NCBI GenBank assembly: GCA_019118245.1
Contig: DWZJ01000051.1
Location: forward strand, 1 to 37,439
DNA length: 37,439 bases
Direction of reading: 5' to 3'
DNA from: Candidatus Oscillibacter excrementigallinarum
GTDB taxonomy: Bacteria; Bacillota; Clostridia; Oscillospirales; Oscillospiraceae
Below, in pieces: positions 1 to 8,058 of the stretch; position 1 is the first letter of the stretch; every line of letters starts with the position of its first letter. The notes beneath the pieces were generated by a model, which saw nothing but the letters and a program-made list of their open reading frames with translations, was not told where the DNA came from and did no database searches. The translations under genes and the position numbers were made by a program.

Positions 1-122
1 AAAGTCACTCGCCCCGGGGGGCGAAACTCCCCGTCCCCGGAGTGTGTGGCCCGCAGCCCCCACAAGGTCACGACAAGAAACAATTGGCCCGTTAGGGCCA
101 AAGATCCCCCCTCGAGGATGCC
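1..122. other. Region upstream of miaA, no gene recognised
   Basis: The first 122 bases contain no recognisable gene. The frame starting at base 1 stays open until it meets a stop at the miaA start, but its translation is rich in Pro, Arg and Ser and resembles no family I know, so I do not call it. A 7-bp perfect hairpin (TTGGCCC, loop GTTA, GGGCCAA) sits at 84-101. It has no T tract, so it is not a convincing terminator; it may be a leader structure or the end of an upstream repeat. Confidence 0.4.
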
Positions 123-1079
123 ATGAGTGAAAAGAAACGAGTTCTTTGTGTTGTAGGCCCCACCGCCTGCGGAAAAACGAAAATGGGCGTGCTGCTGGCC
201 AAGCAATACGGCGGCGAGGTGGTCAGCGTGGACTCCATGCAGATCTACCGGGGCATGACCGTTGGCTCCGCCGCCCCCACGGCGGAGGAGATGGAGGGTG
301 TGCCCCACCACATGGTGGCGGTGGCGGACCCCGCTGAGAGCTGGTCCGTGGCCCGGTTCACCCGGGAGGCGGACCGCCGCGTTCAGGACATCCTGGCCCG
401 GGGGAAGCTGCCGGTGCTGGTGGGGGGCACGGGGCTCTACCTGGACGCCCTCATCGACGGGCGGACCTTTGCCGCCGGCCAGTCCGGCGGGGCCGTCCGC
501 CGGGAGCTGGAGGAGCGGCTGGCCGCGGAGGGGGTTGAGCCCCTCCTCTCGGAGCTGCGGCAGGCGGACCCGGAGGCCGCCGCCCGGCTGCACCCCGGGG
601 ATGAGAAGCGGATCATCCGGGCCCTGGAGGTCTGGCGGGAGACCGGACGGACCATCACCGAGCACAACCGGGAGACCCAGAGCCTCCCGAAGCGGTACGA
701 CCCCCTGTACATCGGCCTGACCTTCCGGGACCGGGGGGACCTGCGGGCGCGGATCGACCGGCGGGTGGACGCCATGGCCGCCGGGGGGCTGCTGGAGGAG
801 GTCCGGGTCCTCCGGGACCGGGGGGTGCCCCGGGAGGCCACCGCCCTCCAGGCCATCGGGTACAAGGAGCTCCTCTCCTGGCTGGACGGGGAGACCTCTC
901 TGGAGGCGGCCCTGGACCAGGTGAAGCTCCGCTCCCGGCAGTACGCCAAGCGCCAGCTCACCTGGCTGCGGCGGAACCAGGCCATCCACTGGATCTGCTG
1001 GGAAAAGGAGCCGGATTTTGCCGCCGGGCTCCAGGATGCGACACGGTTCCTCTCCGCCCAGGGGCTACAATGTCCCTGA
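123..1079 (+). CDS. miaA: tRNA dimethylallyltransferase MiaA
   Basis: The product transfers a dimethylallyl group from DMAPP to N6 of A37 in tRNAs that read UNN codons, the first step towards ms2i6A; it is cytosolic. At 318 aa it has the usual family length. A P-loop, GPTACGKT, lies at residues 12-19, followed by the substrate-binding DSMQIYRGM segment near residue 37 and the VGGTGLYLDALI segment near residue 100. The ATG at 123 has a GAGG motif a few bases upstream and matches the normal N-terminus of the family (charged residues, then the hydrophobic strand leading into the P-loop). hfq follows 60 bp downstream on the same strand, the widely conserved miaA-hfq order, so the two are probably co-transcribed. 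Recognition of the family is firm. Confidence 0.97.
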   Translation: MSEKKRVLCVVGPTACGKTKMGVLLAKQYGGEVVSVDSMQIYRGMTVGSAAPTAEEMEGVPHHMVAVADPAESWSVARFTREADRRVQDILARGKLPVLVGGTGLYLDALIDGRTFAAGQSGGAVRRELEERLAAEGVEPLLSELRQADPEAAARLHPGDEKRIIRALEVWRETGRTITEHNRETQSLPKRYDPLYIGLTFRDRGDLRARIDRRVDAMAAGGLLEEVRVLRDRGVPREATALQAIGYKELLSWLDGETSLEAALDQVKLRSRQYAKRQLTWLRRNQAIHWICWEKEPDFAAGLQDATRFLSAQGLQCP

Positions 1080-1139
1080 GGCGGACAAGCCCAAGCAGCT
1101 CCTCCGCCTCCACTACATACAAAGAGAGGCAGACGAGCT

Positions 1140-1376
1140 ATGACAAAGAACCCCAATTTGCAGGACGTGTTCCTGTCCTCCGCCCGGCGGGGGGAGATCC
1201 CCGTCACCGTGTTTCTGGTCAACGGCTTCCAGATGCGGGGGACCATCACCGGCTTTGACCCCTTTACCGTGACCGTCTCCGCCGAGGGAAAGCAGAGCCT
1301 GATCTACAAGCACGCCATCTCCACCATCTCTCCCGCCCGGCCTGTGGACCTCACCGCCTGGGAGAACGGGGAGTAG
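1140..1376 (+). CDS. hfq: RNA chaperone Hfq
   Basis: Hfq forms a ring-shaped Sm-like hexamer that binds A- and U-rich RNA; in Firmicutes its role in small-RNA regulation varies between species. The 78-residue protein consists almost entirely of the Sm fold: the Sm1 part is [10 protein letters not shown] (residues 21-30) through the FDPF segment near 39-42, and the diagnostic Sm2 motif YKHAIST is at residues 56-62. There is no long C-terminal tail, as expected for a Gram-positive Hfq. The start is the ATG at 1140, preceded by an AGAGAGG ribosome binding site. It follows miaA by 60 bp and is followed by a 287-bp folded spacer that ends in a hairpin with a T run, so the miaA-hfq transcript probably ends there. 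Confidence 0.97.
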   Translation: MTKNPNLQDVFLSSARRGEIPVTVFLVNGFQMRGTITGFDPFTVTVSAEGKQSLIYKHAISTISPARPVDLTAWENGE

Positions 1377-1663
1377 GCGCGGAAATTCGCACCGCCCGCA
1401 CTGCGAAGTGAAGCGGACCCTCTCAGTGTGTCAAAGAACTCCCTTCAGAAGGAAAAAGCCGCTCGGAGCTGGGGGAGCTCGAGGGGGCAAAGCCCGCCTC
1501 GAATCCAATCGAATGCCCCGCAAAGCCTTGCTGTGCAAGGCGTGCGGCCCACGAAGTGGGGACTTTCCCACTGCGGGGCAGTGGGAAAGTAACGGCATTT
1601 TTAGGCTGCAAAAAAGTCTGACAAGACTTTTTTGACAGCTGACAAAAGGAGTGATACATACCC
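1377..1663 (+). other. Highly structured spacer between hfq and the HlyD-like gene
   Basis: No gene is visible in these 287 bases, but the sequence is packed with inverted repeats. Seen directly: 1479-1502 (TCGAGGGGGC, loop AAA, GCCC-G-CCTCGA with one bulged G); 1525-1541 (GCCTTGC, loop TGT, GCAAGGC); 1548-1560 (CCCAC, loop GAA, GTGGG); and 1562-1590 (13-bp perfect stem ACTTTCCCACTGC/GCAGTGGGAAAGT). In addition TGCCCCGCA at 1514-1522 is perfectly complementary to TGCGGGGCA at 1572-1580. That longer pairing would enclose the second and third hairpins and destroy the 13-bp one, so two exclusive folds are possible. It could be a cis-acting RNA, an attenuator or an intergenic repeat; no known riboswitch class was recognised. 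Confidence 0.55.
1605..1639. terminator. Probable bidirectional terminator after hfq
   Basis: AAAAAAGTCT at 1610-1619 pairs with AGACTTTTTT at 1624-1633 around a GACA loop. The stem extends through C1609-G1634 and, past one bulge, GCTG 1605-1608 with CAGC 1636-1639. The T run lies within the stem's 3' arm, so it can work in either direction. The next gene's ribosome binding site begins only about 7 bp further on, so read-through or antitermination control is possible. Confidence 0.55.
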
Positions 1664-2938
1664 ATGAAGACCGGGACCCTGGCCACCAGGCTCACGCTGG
1701 CCGCCATACTGCTGACGGTGCTGATCTACTTCGGCGTCAACGTGGCGGCCTACTTCAACGACCCCTTCACCACCACCCTGGCCTACGGGTACACCAGCGA
1801 GAGCGCGGTGACCGTGGCGGGCTACGTGGTGCGGGAGGAGGAGGTCCTCACGGGACAGGGGGACCTGATCTATGTCTCCCGCCGGGAGGGGGAGAAGGTG
1901 AGCCAGGGGGGCACCGTGGCCCTGATCTACCCCAGCCAGGAGGCCCTGGACAACGCCAACACCCTGCGGGACCTGGAGGAGCAGCTTCAGCAGCTTCTCC
2001 AGGCCAGGAACCTGACCGGCGGGACCCTGGCCACGGCGCGGCTGGATGAGGCGGTGTCCGCCTCCCTGGTGGACTTCCGCTCGGAGCTGGCCCAGGGCAG
2101 CCTGGAGGGTGCCGCCTCCGCCGGGGAGGCCCTGCGCTCCGCTGTCCTCCAGCGGAGCTACGCCTACACCGGCACCGAGGCCCTGGAGGCGTCCATCGCC
2201 TCCCTCCAGGCCCAGGTCAGCGACCTCACCGCCGCCGGGAGCGGCGGCGCCACCCGGATCACCGCCCCCCAGGGGGGGATCTTCAGCAGCCTGGTGGACG
2301 GCTATGAGACGGTCCTCACGCCGGACATGCTGGAGGATATGACCTGCCAGGACTACCGGGATCTCCCCGCCGCCTCCGGCGGCGGCAGCGTGGGGAAGAT
2401 GATCTATGGTACCGAGTGGTACTATGTCACCCTCATGCGGACCGACGACATGGGCTCTCTGAAGGTGGGGGACTCGGTGACCCTCCGCTTTCAGACCGGC
2501 CTGGACCGGGATCTGACCATGACCGTGGAGCGGATCAGCGACGAGGACAGCGGGCAGCGGCTGGTGGTTTTCTCCTCCAGCCGGTACCTGAACCTGACCA
2601 CCCTGCTGCGCCACCAGAACGCCCAGATCATCTTTGACAGCTACACGGGCATCCGGGTCCCCCGCAGCGCCGTGCGCATCCTGTGGGAGGACGTGACCGA
2701 CGAGGACGGCGAGGTGGTCTACCGCACCGATGGCACCCCGGAGCAGGAGCAGGTGGTGGGGGTCTACTGCCTGTGGGGCACCACCGCCCGGTTCAAGCCG
2801 GTGGAGGTGGTCTGGCCGGTGGAGGACTATATATTGGTAACACCCGCGGAGGGGACGACAGGCACCCGGGTCCTCCGGGACGGCGACCAGGTCATTACCG
2901 CCGCGGAGGATCTATACGATGGGAAGGTGATCGAGTGA
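1664..2938 (+). CDS. HlyD-like membrane adaptor protein of the division-gene cluster
   Basis: A 424-residue protein with one N-terminal membrane segment (about residues 8-30) and a large extracytoplasmic part. A biotinyl/lipoyl-like half motif near residues 50-90 (GYVVREEEVL..., then EGEKVSQGGTVALIYPS) is followed by a coiled-coil-like stretch (LRDLEEQLQQLL) and a beta-rich C-terminal part. This is the layout of HlyD/RND-type periplasmic adaptor proteins, here in a cell expected to lack an outer membrane. No transporter gene is adjacent; instead its stop overlaps the start of the yggS homologue by one base and sepF-divIVA follow. A role in cell-envelope or division processes is inference from context. 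The only ATG in frame near the AAAGGAG site is at 1664, with a rather long spacing of about 12 bases. Confidence 0.75.
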   Translation: MKTGTLATRLTLAAILLTVLIYFGVNVAAYFNDPFTTTLAYGYTSESAVTVAGYVVREEEVLTGQGDLIYVSRREGEKVSQGGTVALIYPSQEALDNANTLRDLEEQLQQLLQARNLTGGTLATARLDEAVSASLVDFRSELAQGSLEGAASAGEALRSAVLQRSYAYTGTEALEASIASLQAQVSDLTAAGSGGATRITAPQGGIFSSLVDGYETVLTPDMLEDMTCQDYRDLPAASGGGSVGKMIYGTEWYYVTLMRTDDMGSLKVGDSVTLRFQTGLDRDLTMTVERISDEDSGQRLVVFSSSRYLNLTTLLRHQNAQIIFDSYTGIRVPRSAVRILWEDVTDEDGEVVYRTDGTPEQEQVVGVYCLWGTTARFKPVEVVWPVEDYILVTPAEGTTGTRVLRDGDQVITAAEDLYDGKVIE

Positions 2939-3639
2939 TGGAAAGCAACCAGATCGCGGAGAATATCCGCTCCATCCGGGGCCGCATGGCCGCGGCGGCG
3001 GAGCGGGCGGGCCGGGACCCGGGGGAGATCCTCCTGGTGGGGGCCAGCAAGATGAATGACGCGGCGGCCTGCCGGGCGGCCATTGCCGCCGGCATCGACG
3101 CCCTGGGGGAGAACCGGGTCCAGGAGATGACGGAGAAGCTGGCCCAGGGGGCCTACGAGGGGGCGCCGCTGCACTTCATCGGCCACCTCCAGCGCAACAA
3201 GGTCCGCCAGGTGGTGGGCCGGGTGGCCCTCATCGAGTCCGTGGGCTCCCTGGAGCTGGCGAAGGAGATCCAGCGCCAGGCGGAAAAGCTGGGCGTCACC
3301 CAGGACGTGCTGCTGGAGGTGAACATCGGCGGGGAGGAGAGCAAGAGCGGCTTCCTCCCGAAGGAGCTCCGCGACGGAGCCGCCGCCGTGAGGGAGCTGG
3401 ACCGGCTTCGGGTCCTGGGGCTCATGGCCATCCCCCCGGTGGAGCGGGAGCCCCACGGGAATCTGCCGTATTTTGTGGAAGTTTCCCGTCTCTATGTTGA
3501 CATAAGCCGCAGTTTGTATCATAATAGTTTTGTATACCTATCCATGGGTATGAGCGACGACTTTGAGGACGCCATTGCCGCCGGGGCCACAATGGTCCGG
3601 GTGGGCTCGGCCATCTTCGGCCGGCGGCATTACCAATGA
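2938..3639 (+). CDS. YggS/PROSC family pyridoxal phosphate homeostasis protein
   Basis: This 233-residue protein belongs to the YggS/YlmE/PROSC family, single-domain TIM-barrel proteins related to alanine racemase that bind pyridoxal 5'-phosphate and help balance free PLP and amino acid pools. The PLP-binding lysine is in LLVGASKMN (Lys38); GENRVQEM, the HFIGHLQRNK segment and the C-terminal MGMSDDFEDAI...VRVGSAIFG segment are all present. The ATG at 2938 overlaps the upstream TGA as TGATG, indicating translational coupling. The family is commonly encoded just before sepF in the ylm cluster of Firmicutes, and that order is kept here. The B. subtilis counterpart is ylmE. Confidence 0.95.
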   Translation: MESNQIAENIRSIRGRMAAAAERAGRDPGEILLVGASKMNDAAACRAAIAAGIDALGENRVQEMTEKLAQGAYEGAPLHFIGHLQRNKVRQVVGRVALIESVGSLELAKEIQRQAEKLGVTQDVLLEVNIGGEESKSGFLPKELRDGAAAVRELDRLRVLGLMAIPPVEREPHGNLPYFVEVSRLYVDISRSLYHNSFVYLSMGMSDDFEDAIAAGATMVRVGSAIFGRRHYQ

Positions 3640-3657
3640 TATTGAGGAGGTTCCCCT

Positions 3658-4110
3658 ATGAGCTTGCTTGACGATTTCAAACGCATGATCCGCCCCACCA
3701 GCGACGAGGACGACGATTACGACGTGGACTTTGACGAACAGGACTCCCCCTTCCTGGACGAACGGCCCCGAATGGAGCGGGACCGCCCGGTGGTGGGAGA
3801 CCGGCGGGGCAAGGTGGTGAACATCCACGCCACCACCCAGCTGAAGGTGGTCCTGGTCAAGCCCGAGCGCTTTGAGAACGCCAGCGAGATCGCCGACCAC
3901 CTCAAGGAGAAGCGCACCGTGGTGATGAACCTGGAGTCCACCCACAAGGACATCGCCCGCCGTCTGGTGGACTTCCTCTCCGGGGTGGCCTACGCCGGGG
4001 AGGGCAAGATCAAGAAGGTGGCGGCCAACACCTACATCATCACCCCCTACTCCGTGGACATCCAGGGGGATCTGATCGACGAATTAGAAAACAACGGCCT
4101 GTATTTCTGA
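3658..4110 (+). CDS. sepF: Cell division protein SepF
   Basis: SepF bundles FtsZ filaments and anchors the Z ring to the membrane through an N-terminal amphipathic helix. The 150-residue product has the expected three parts: an N-terminal helix (MSLLDDFKRMI), an acidic disordered linker (about residues 15-45, rich in Asp and Glu), and the C-terminal DUF552 domain from about residue 55 (VVNIHATTQLKVVLVKPERF, VVMNLESTHKDIARRLVDFL, and the final IITPYSVDI). The ATG at 3658 has a GAGGAGG-like site about 8 bases upstream. It lies 18 bp after the yggS homologue and 31 bp before divIVA, so it is clearly within one operon. Confidence 0.96.
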   Translation: MSLLDDFKRMIRPTSDEDDDYDVDFDEQDSPFLDERPRMERDRPVVGDRRGKVVNIHATTQLKVVLVKPERFENASEIADHLKEKRTVVMNLESTHKDIARRLVDFLSGVAYAGEGKIKKVAANTYIITPYSVDIQGDLIDELENNGLYF

Positions 4111-4141
4111 GAAAGAAAAGGGATAGGGAGGTAACCACGAG

Positions 4142-5008
4142 ATGATGACCCCGCAGGAAGTGGCCAACTGCACCTTCGCCAAGGCCGTGATGGGCGGCTA
4201 TAACATGGCATCGGTGGATGATTTTCTGGACAAGCTCACCGAGGACTACGCCGCCCTGTACAAGGAAAACGCCGCCCTGAAGTCTAAGCTGAAGGTGGTG
4301 GCGGACAAGCTGGAGGAGTACCGGGAGGTGGAGGACGCCATGCGCTCCACCCTCCTCACCGCCCAGAAGATGGCCAGCAGCATGGTCTCCGAGGCGGAGG
4401 CCAAGCGGGACGCGCTCATTGCCGACGCCGCCGGCGCCGCCAAGCGGCGGCTGGAGGAGATCCAGCAGGAGCTGGCGGACCAGGAGCAGCGCCTGGCGGA
4501 CAAGCGCCGGGAGGTGGACGAGGCCATTGCCGCCGAGGAGCGCCGCCTGGCCGCGGGCCAGCAGGGGCTGCGGGACTTTATCCAGTCCGTCCAGTCCGTG
4601 TGCCAGGGCCAGCTGGACCTGCTCCAGCGCCTGCCGGAGCTGCCCCCGGAGCCTCAGCCGGAGGCGGAGCCCCAGCCGGAGGAGGCCGAGGAGGTCCCTG
4701 TCCAGCCCGCGGACGAGCAGCCGGCGGAGGAGGCGGGCGAGGAAGAGGAGGCGGACATGATCGACGCCGCCACCGCTTTGGAGATCCAGGAGACCATCGA
4801 CGCCTTCGCCCAGGAGACCCGGAGCCGGGACCGCCGGAACCGGGAGAAGGGGCGGAAGGACCGCTCCCGGGAGGCCCGGGGCGTCCGCCGGGAGACGGAG
4901 CCGGAGGCCGGGCAGGAGGCGGACCCCTTTGACGACGACCCCGACGCCACCCGGGTGCTGAACCTGGACGACCTGCAGTTCGGCAGGAACTACACGAAGG
5001 AACAGTAA
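4142..5008 (+). CDS. divIVA: DivIVA domain protein
   Basis: A 288-residue DivIVA-family protein. Its N-terminal part (about residues 3-40, MTPQEVANCTF...GYNMASVDDFLDKL) matches the membrane-curvature-binding DivIVA domain, and a long heptad-rich coiled coil follows to about residue 160. The rest is unusual: a Pro/Glu-rich linker (about 165-205), a strongly basic RDRRNREKGRKDRSRE segment and a conserved-looking hydrophobic tail, DATRVLNLDDLQFGRNYTKE. The family localises to poles and septa and recruits division or sporulation factors; the tail could be a partner-binding peptide, which is inference. Two adjacent ATGs (4142, 4145) follow an AGGTAACC-type site; either may be used. It is the last division gene of the cluster. 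Confidence 0.93.
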   Translation: MMTPQEVANCTFAKAVMGGYNMASVDDFLDKLTEDYAALYKENAALKSKLKVVADKLEEYREVEDAMRSTLLTAQKMASSMVSEAEAKRDALIADAAGAAKRRLEEIQQELADQEQRLADKRREVDEAIAAEERRLAAGQQGLRDFIQSVQSVCQGQLDLLQRLPELPPEPQPEAEPQPEEAEEVPVQPADEQPAEEAGEEEEADMIDAATALEIQETIDAFAQETRSRDRRNREKGRKDRSREARGVRRETEPEAGQEADPFDDDPDATRVLNLDDLQFGRNYTKEQ

Positions 5009-5050
5009 GGACATTCGGAGAGATTACCGCCGTTTGACGGGAGGTTTGCC

Positions 5051-5902
5051 ATGGACGGGACCACCATCGTCGCCCTGCTCTACGACTTTGACAGGACGCT
5101 GTGTACCCAGGACATGCAGAACTACGCCTTTATCCCCAGCCTGGGCATGGACCCGGAGGACTTCTGGCGGGAGGCCAACGACTTCGGCCGCCGGGAGCAC
5201 ATGGACGGCATCCTGGCCTACATGTACACCATGATCCGCAAGTGCCGGGAGAAGGGGGTGCCCCTGACCCGGGAGAGCCTGCGCCGCTGCGGGGAGAGCA
5301 TCGTCTTTTTCCCCGGGGTGGACGGCTGGTTCGACCGCATTGACCGCTTCGGGACCCTCCTGGGGGTCCAGGTGGAGCACTACGTCATCTCCTCGGGCCT
5401 CCGGGAGATCATCGACGGCAGCGCCATCGCCAGACACTTCAAGGAGATCTACGCCAGCGAGTTCTACTACGACGGGGCGGGCTGGCCCGTGTGGCCCAAG
5501 CTGGCGGTGAATTTCACCGCCAAGACCCAGTTCGTCTACCGCATCAACAAGGGGGTGCTGGACGTCAGCGATGACCGCACCCTCAACGCCTCCATGCCCG
5601 ACGACAGTAAGCGGGTGCCCTTCACCAACATGATCTACCTGGGGGACGGCCTCAGCGACGTGCCCTGCATGAAGATGATGCGGGCCTACGGCGGCCAGGC
5701 CATCGCCGTCTACCAGGACGCCAACCGCCCCGGGGTGGAGCAGCTCCTCCGCCAGGGCCGGGTGGACTACATCTACCCCGCCGACTACTCGGAGGGGTCC
5801 GGGCTGGAGCTGACGGTGAAGGAGATCATCCGCCGCATGGCGGTGAACCACCGCCTGTCCGAGGAGAAGCACGCCCAGCTCCGGGCCGTCCAGGGGACGT
5901 AG
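5051..5902 (+). CDS. HAD superfamily hydrolase, phosphoserine phosphatase-like
   Basis: A 283-residue cytosolic HAD phosphatase. Motif I is YDFDRTL, with the nucleophile Asp12 and acid/base Asp14; motif II is VISSGL near residue 117; motif IV is YLGDGLSD, with metal ligands Asp199 and Asp203. The helical insertion between motifs I and II (residues about 20-100) places it in the C1-capped, phosphoserine phosphatase-like branch. The substrate cannot be read from the sequence. The start is an ATG with a GGGAGG site upstream. It follows divIVA by 42 bp and a strong terminator lies downstream, so it probably ends the operon; I see no functional link to division beyond position. Confidence 0.88.
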   Translation: MDGTTIVALLYDFDRTLCTQDMQNYAFIPSLGMDPEDFWREANDFGRREHMDGILAYMYTMIRKCREKGVPLTRESLRRCGESIVFFPGVDGWFDRIDRFGTLLGVQVEHYVISSGLREIIDGSAIARHFKEIYASEFYYDGAGWPVWPKLAVNFTAKTQFVYRINKGVLDVSDDRTLNASMPDDSKRVPFTNMIYLGDGLSDVPCMKMMRAYGGQAIAVYQDANRPGVEQLLRQGRVDYIYPADYSEGSGLELTVKEIIRRMAVNHRLSEEKHAQLRAVQGT

Positions 5903-5929
5903 GGCCCCGCTCGCCACGAAATAGCAAGA

Positions 5930-5965
5930 AAAAGGACCCCATGGCCTACGCCATGAGGTCCTTTT
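5930..5965. terminator. Bidirectional terminator between HAD gene and aldo/keto reductase
   Basis: AAAAGGACC at 5930-5938 pairs with GGTCCTTTT at 5957-5965, and inside it CATGGC pairs with GCCATG around a CTAC loop, with a single C-A mismatch between the two stems. A run on one side and T run on the other let it serve the two convergent genes. Confidence 0.85.
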
Positions 5966-5984
5966 GTCGGTTGTGTAGGCTGTC

Positions 5985-7112
5985 TCAGCCCTTCAGCTTC
6001 TGGGCGAAGTCCGCCAGGATCTCGGAGATCTTGATCTGCTGGGGGCACACCGCCTCGCAGCTGCGGCAGCCCAGGCAGGCGGAGGGCCGCTTGTCCTCCG
6101 GCAGGGTCTGGACCACCATGGGGGCGATGAAGCCGCCGCCGGTGAAGGAGTGCTCGTTGTAGAGCTTGAGAAGGGCGGGGATGTCCAGGCCCTGGGGGCA
6201 GTGGGCGGTGCAGTAGTGGCAGGCGGTGCAGGGCACGCCCCGGGTCATGTGGTCGGCGATGGCCAGCAGGGTCTCCATCTCCTTGTCGCTGAGGGGGGCC
6301 TCCGTCTCGAAGGTCTTGATGTTCTGCTCCATCTGCGTGAAGTCGGACATGCCGGAGAGGACCATGGTGACCTCGGGGATGGACTGGAGGAAGCGGAAGG
6401 CCCAGGCGGGCACCGTCTCCTCCGGCCGCAGGGCCTTCAGGGCCGCCGCGTCCTCCTCCGCCAGAGAGGCCAGCTTTCCACCCCGGAGGGGCTCCATGAC
6501 CCACACCGGCAGGTGGTGTGCCTTGAGCAGCTCCACCTTCCCCTTGGCGTCCTGGAAGGCCCAGTCCACGTAGTTGAGCTGAATCTGGCAGAACTCCATG
6601 TGCTCGCCGTAGGCGCCCAGGAATTGCTTCATGACCTCGTAGCTGCCGTGGGCGGAGAAGCCCAGGTGGCGGATGCGGCCCTGGGCCTTCTGCTCCAGCA
6701 GGTAGTCCATGATGCCGTACTGGGGGTCCAAGTAGGCGTCGATGTTCATCTCACAGACGTTGTGGATGAGGTAGAAGTCGAAGTAGTCCACGCCGCACTT
6801 CTCCAGCTGCCTGGGGAAGATCTCCTTCACCTTGGGCATGTTGGCAAGGTCGTAGCCCGGGAACTTGGTGGCCAGATAGAAGCTCTCCCGGGGGTACTTG
6901 GCCAGGACCCGGCCCATGACCGTCTCGGAGTTGCCCTCGTGGTAGCCCCAGGCGGTGTCGTAGTAGTTCACCCCGCGCTCCATGGCGCAGGCCACCATCC
7001 GGGCGGTCTCCGCCTCGTTGACGTCGGCGTCGGAGGCGCTGTTCCGGGGCAGGCGCATGCAGCCCATGCCCAGGGCCGACAGCTTCAGTCCCTGAAAATC
7101 CTTGTAGATCAT
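5985..7112 (-). CDS. Aldo/keto reductase with C-terminal 4Fe-4S dicluster
   Basis: A 375-residue protein: an aldo/keto reductase barrel (residues 1 to about 285) followed by a ferredoxin-like tail. AKR signatures include the DTAWGYHEGNSE segment with the catalytic-type Asp and Tyr, the Lys in LATKFPG, and the HLGFSAHG segment. The tail holds two cluster motifs, CTACHYCTAHCP and CLGCRSCEAVCP, each with four cysteines, so two [4Fe-4S] clusters are likely. Such fusions are common in anaerobic Firmicutes and their substrates are mostly unknown; electron supply through the clusters is inference. The reading frame stays open upstream, but the ATG at 7112 with an AAAGGAG site is the proper start. 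A hairpin-rich repeat region separates it from the upstream TatD gene. Confidence 0.92.
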   Translation of the reverse strand: MIYKDFQGLKLSALGMGCMRLPRNSASDADVNEAETARMVACAMERGVNYYDTAWGYHEGNSETVMGRVLAKYPRESFYLATKFPGYDLANMPKVKEIFPRQLEKCGVDYFDFYLIHNVCEMNIDAYLDPQYGIMDYLLEQKAQGRIRHLGFSAHGSYEVMKQFLGAYGEHMEFCQIQLNYVDWAFQDAKGKVELLKAHHLPVWVMEPLRGGKLASLAEEDAAALKALRPEETVPAWAFRFLQSIPEVTMVLSGMSDFTQMEQNIKTFETEAPLSDKEMETLLAIADHMTRGVPCTACHYCTAHCPQGLDIPALLKLYNEHSFTGGGFIAPMVVQTLPEDKRPSACLGCRSCEAVCPQQIKISEILADFAQKLKG

Positions 7113-7136
7113 GTCGTTTCTCCTTTTTGTAGTTCC

Positions 7137-7264
7137 GTTCCGGGGCCCCGCCAGGGCGCCACCCTGGACCCGCCGGGGCGCCGCCCCGGACCCCGCCCGC
7201 TTTTTTGTAAAAAAGCGGGGCAAAAAACTTTTGTTCGCGAAGCGTACGCTTCGCTCAGGGGATA
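7137..7264. repeat. Composite hairpin repeat, copy 1
   Basis: The spacer between TatD and the aldo/keto reductase is a string of inverted repeats: CCAGGG/CCCTGG at 7151-7167, CCGGGGC/GCCCCGG at 7173-7189, an 11-bp stem CCCGCTTTTTT/AAAAAAGCGGG at 7196-7219 with loop GT, a linker CAAAAAACTTTTG, and an 18-bp perfect palindrome GCGAAGCGTACGCTTCGC at 7237-7254. The last three parts (stem, CAAAAA-ACTTTT linker, CGCGAA-type palindrome) recur at 8882-8944 in the opposite orientation with altered stem bases. Confidence 0.7.
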
Positions 7265-8047
7265 TTAGATGTTTGCGGTCGAGGGAATGCCGAAGAAGCG
7301 CCGGCCGTTCTCCAGGGTGATCCGGGCGCACTCCTCCGGGGCGAGGCCCTTGATCTCCGCCAGCTTCCGGCAGGTGTGGACCAGGTACCGGGAGTCGCAC
7401 CGCTTCCCCCGGTGGGGTACCGGGGCCATGTAGGGGCTGTCGGTCTCCAGCATCAGCCGGTCCATGGGGACGGCGGCCGCCGCCTCCAGGGCCTTCCGGG
7501 CGTTCTTGTAGGTCAGGACCCCGGTGAAGGAGATCATCCAGCCCAGGCGCACCAGCTCTTTCGCCATCTCAGCGCTGCCGGAGAAGCAGTGGAACACTCC
7601 CCGGACCTGGGGGAAGTCCCGGACGACAGCCAGGCTGTCCCCGTGGGCCTCCCGGTCGTGGACGATGACGGGGAGGTCCAGCTCCCGGGCCAGGGCCATC
7701 TGGTCCCGGAACACCCGGCGCTGGAGCTCCCGGGGCGGGTTCTCCTCCCAGTAGTAGTCCAATCCGATCTCCCCGATGGCCACGCACTTGTCCCGGCGAG
7801 CCATGTCCCGGATGGTATCCAGGTCCTCCTCCCGGTAGGGGGCGCAGTTCTCCGGGTGGTAGCCCACGGCGGCGTAGAGGAAGGGCCACTTCGCCGCCAG
7901 GGACAGGGCCGCCTCGCTGGAGGGGAGGTCGCAGCCCGGGTTGACCACCAGGGCCACCCCGGCCCCCGGCAGGGCGGCGAGGACGCCGTCCCGGTCCGGG
8001 TCGAACTGCTCCGCGTCGTAGTGGGCGTGGGTGTCAAAAAGCTCCAT
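7265..8047 (-). CDS. TatD family hydrolase (metal-dependent DNase)
   Basis: A 260-residue TIM-barrel amidohydrolase of the TatD family, 3'-5' nucleases acting on DNA and RNA. Metal ligands are visible: the HxH pair in FDTHAHYD (His7, His9), the Glu in AIGEIGLDYYW, the His residues in PVIVHDREAHGD and GVFHCFSG, and the Asp in LETDSPY. The ATG at 8047 places DTHAHYD at the N-terminus as usual, with an AGAGGG site; an in-frame GTG at 8062 that overlaps the upstream stop is the alternative. tatD downstream of metG is a common Firmicute arrangement; here two small genes lie between. A second, clearly paralogous tatD gene is at 14440-15216. Confidence 0.93.
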   Translation of the reverse strand: MELFDTHAHYDAEQFDPDRDGVLAALPGAGVALVVNPGCDLPSSEAALSLAAKWPFLYAAVGYHPENCAPYREEDLDTIRDMARRDKCVAIGEIGLDYYWEENPPRELQRRVFRDQMALARELDLPVIVHDREAHGDSLAVVRDFPQVRGVFHCFSGSAEMAKELVRLGWMISFTGVLTYKNARKALEAAAAVPMDRLMLETDSPYMAPVPHRGKRCDSRYLVHTCRKLAEIKGLAPEECARITLENGRRFFGIPSTANI

Positions 8048-8058
8048 GGCGCGCCCTC

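Noticed and set aside
7113-7400. N-terminal extension of the aldo/keto reductase across the repeat
   Set aside because: The ATG at 7112 has AAAGGAG and gives the normal N-terminus; the extension would translate hairpin repeats and overlap tatD.
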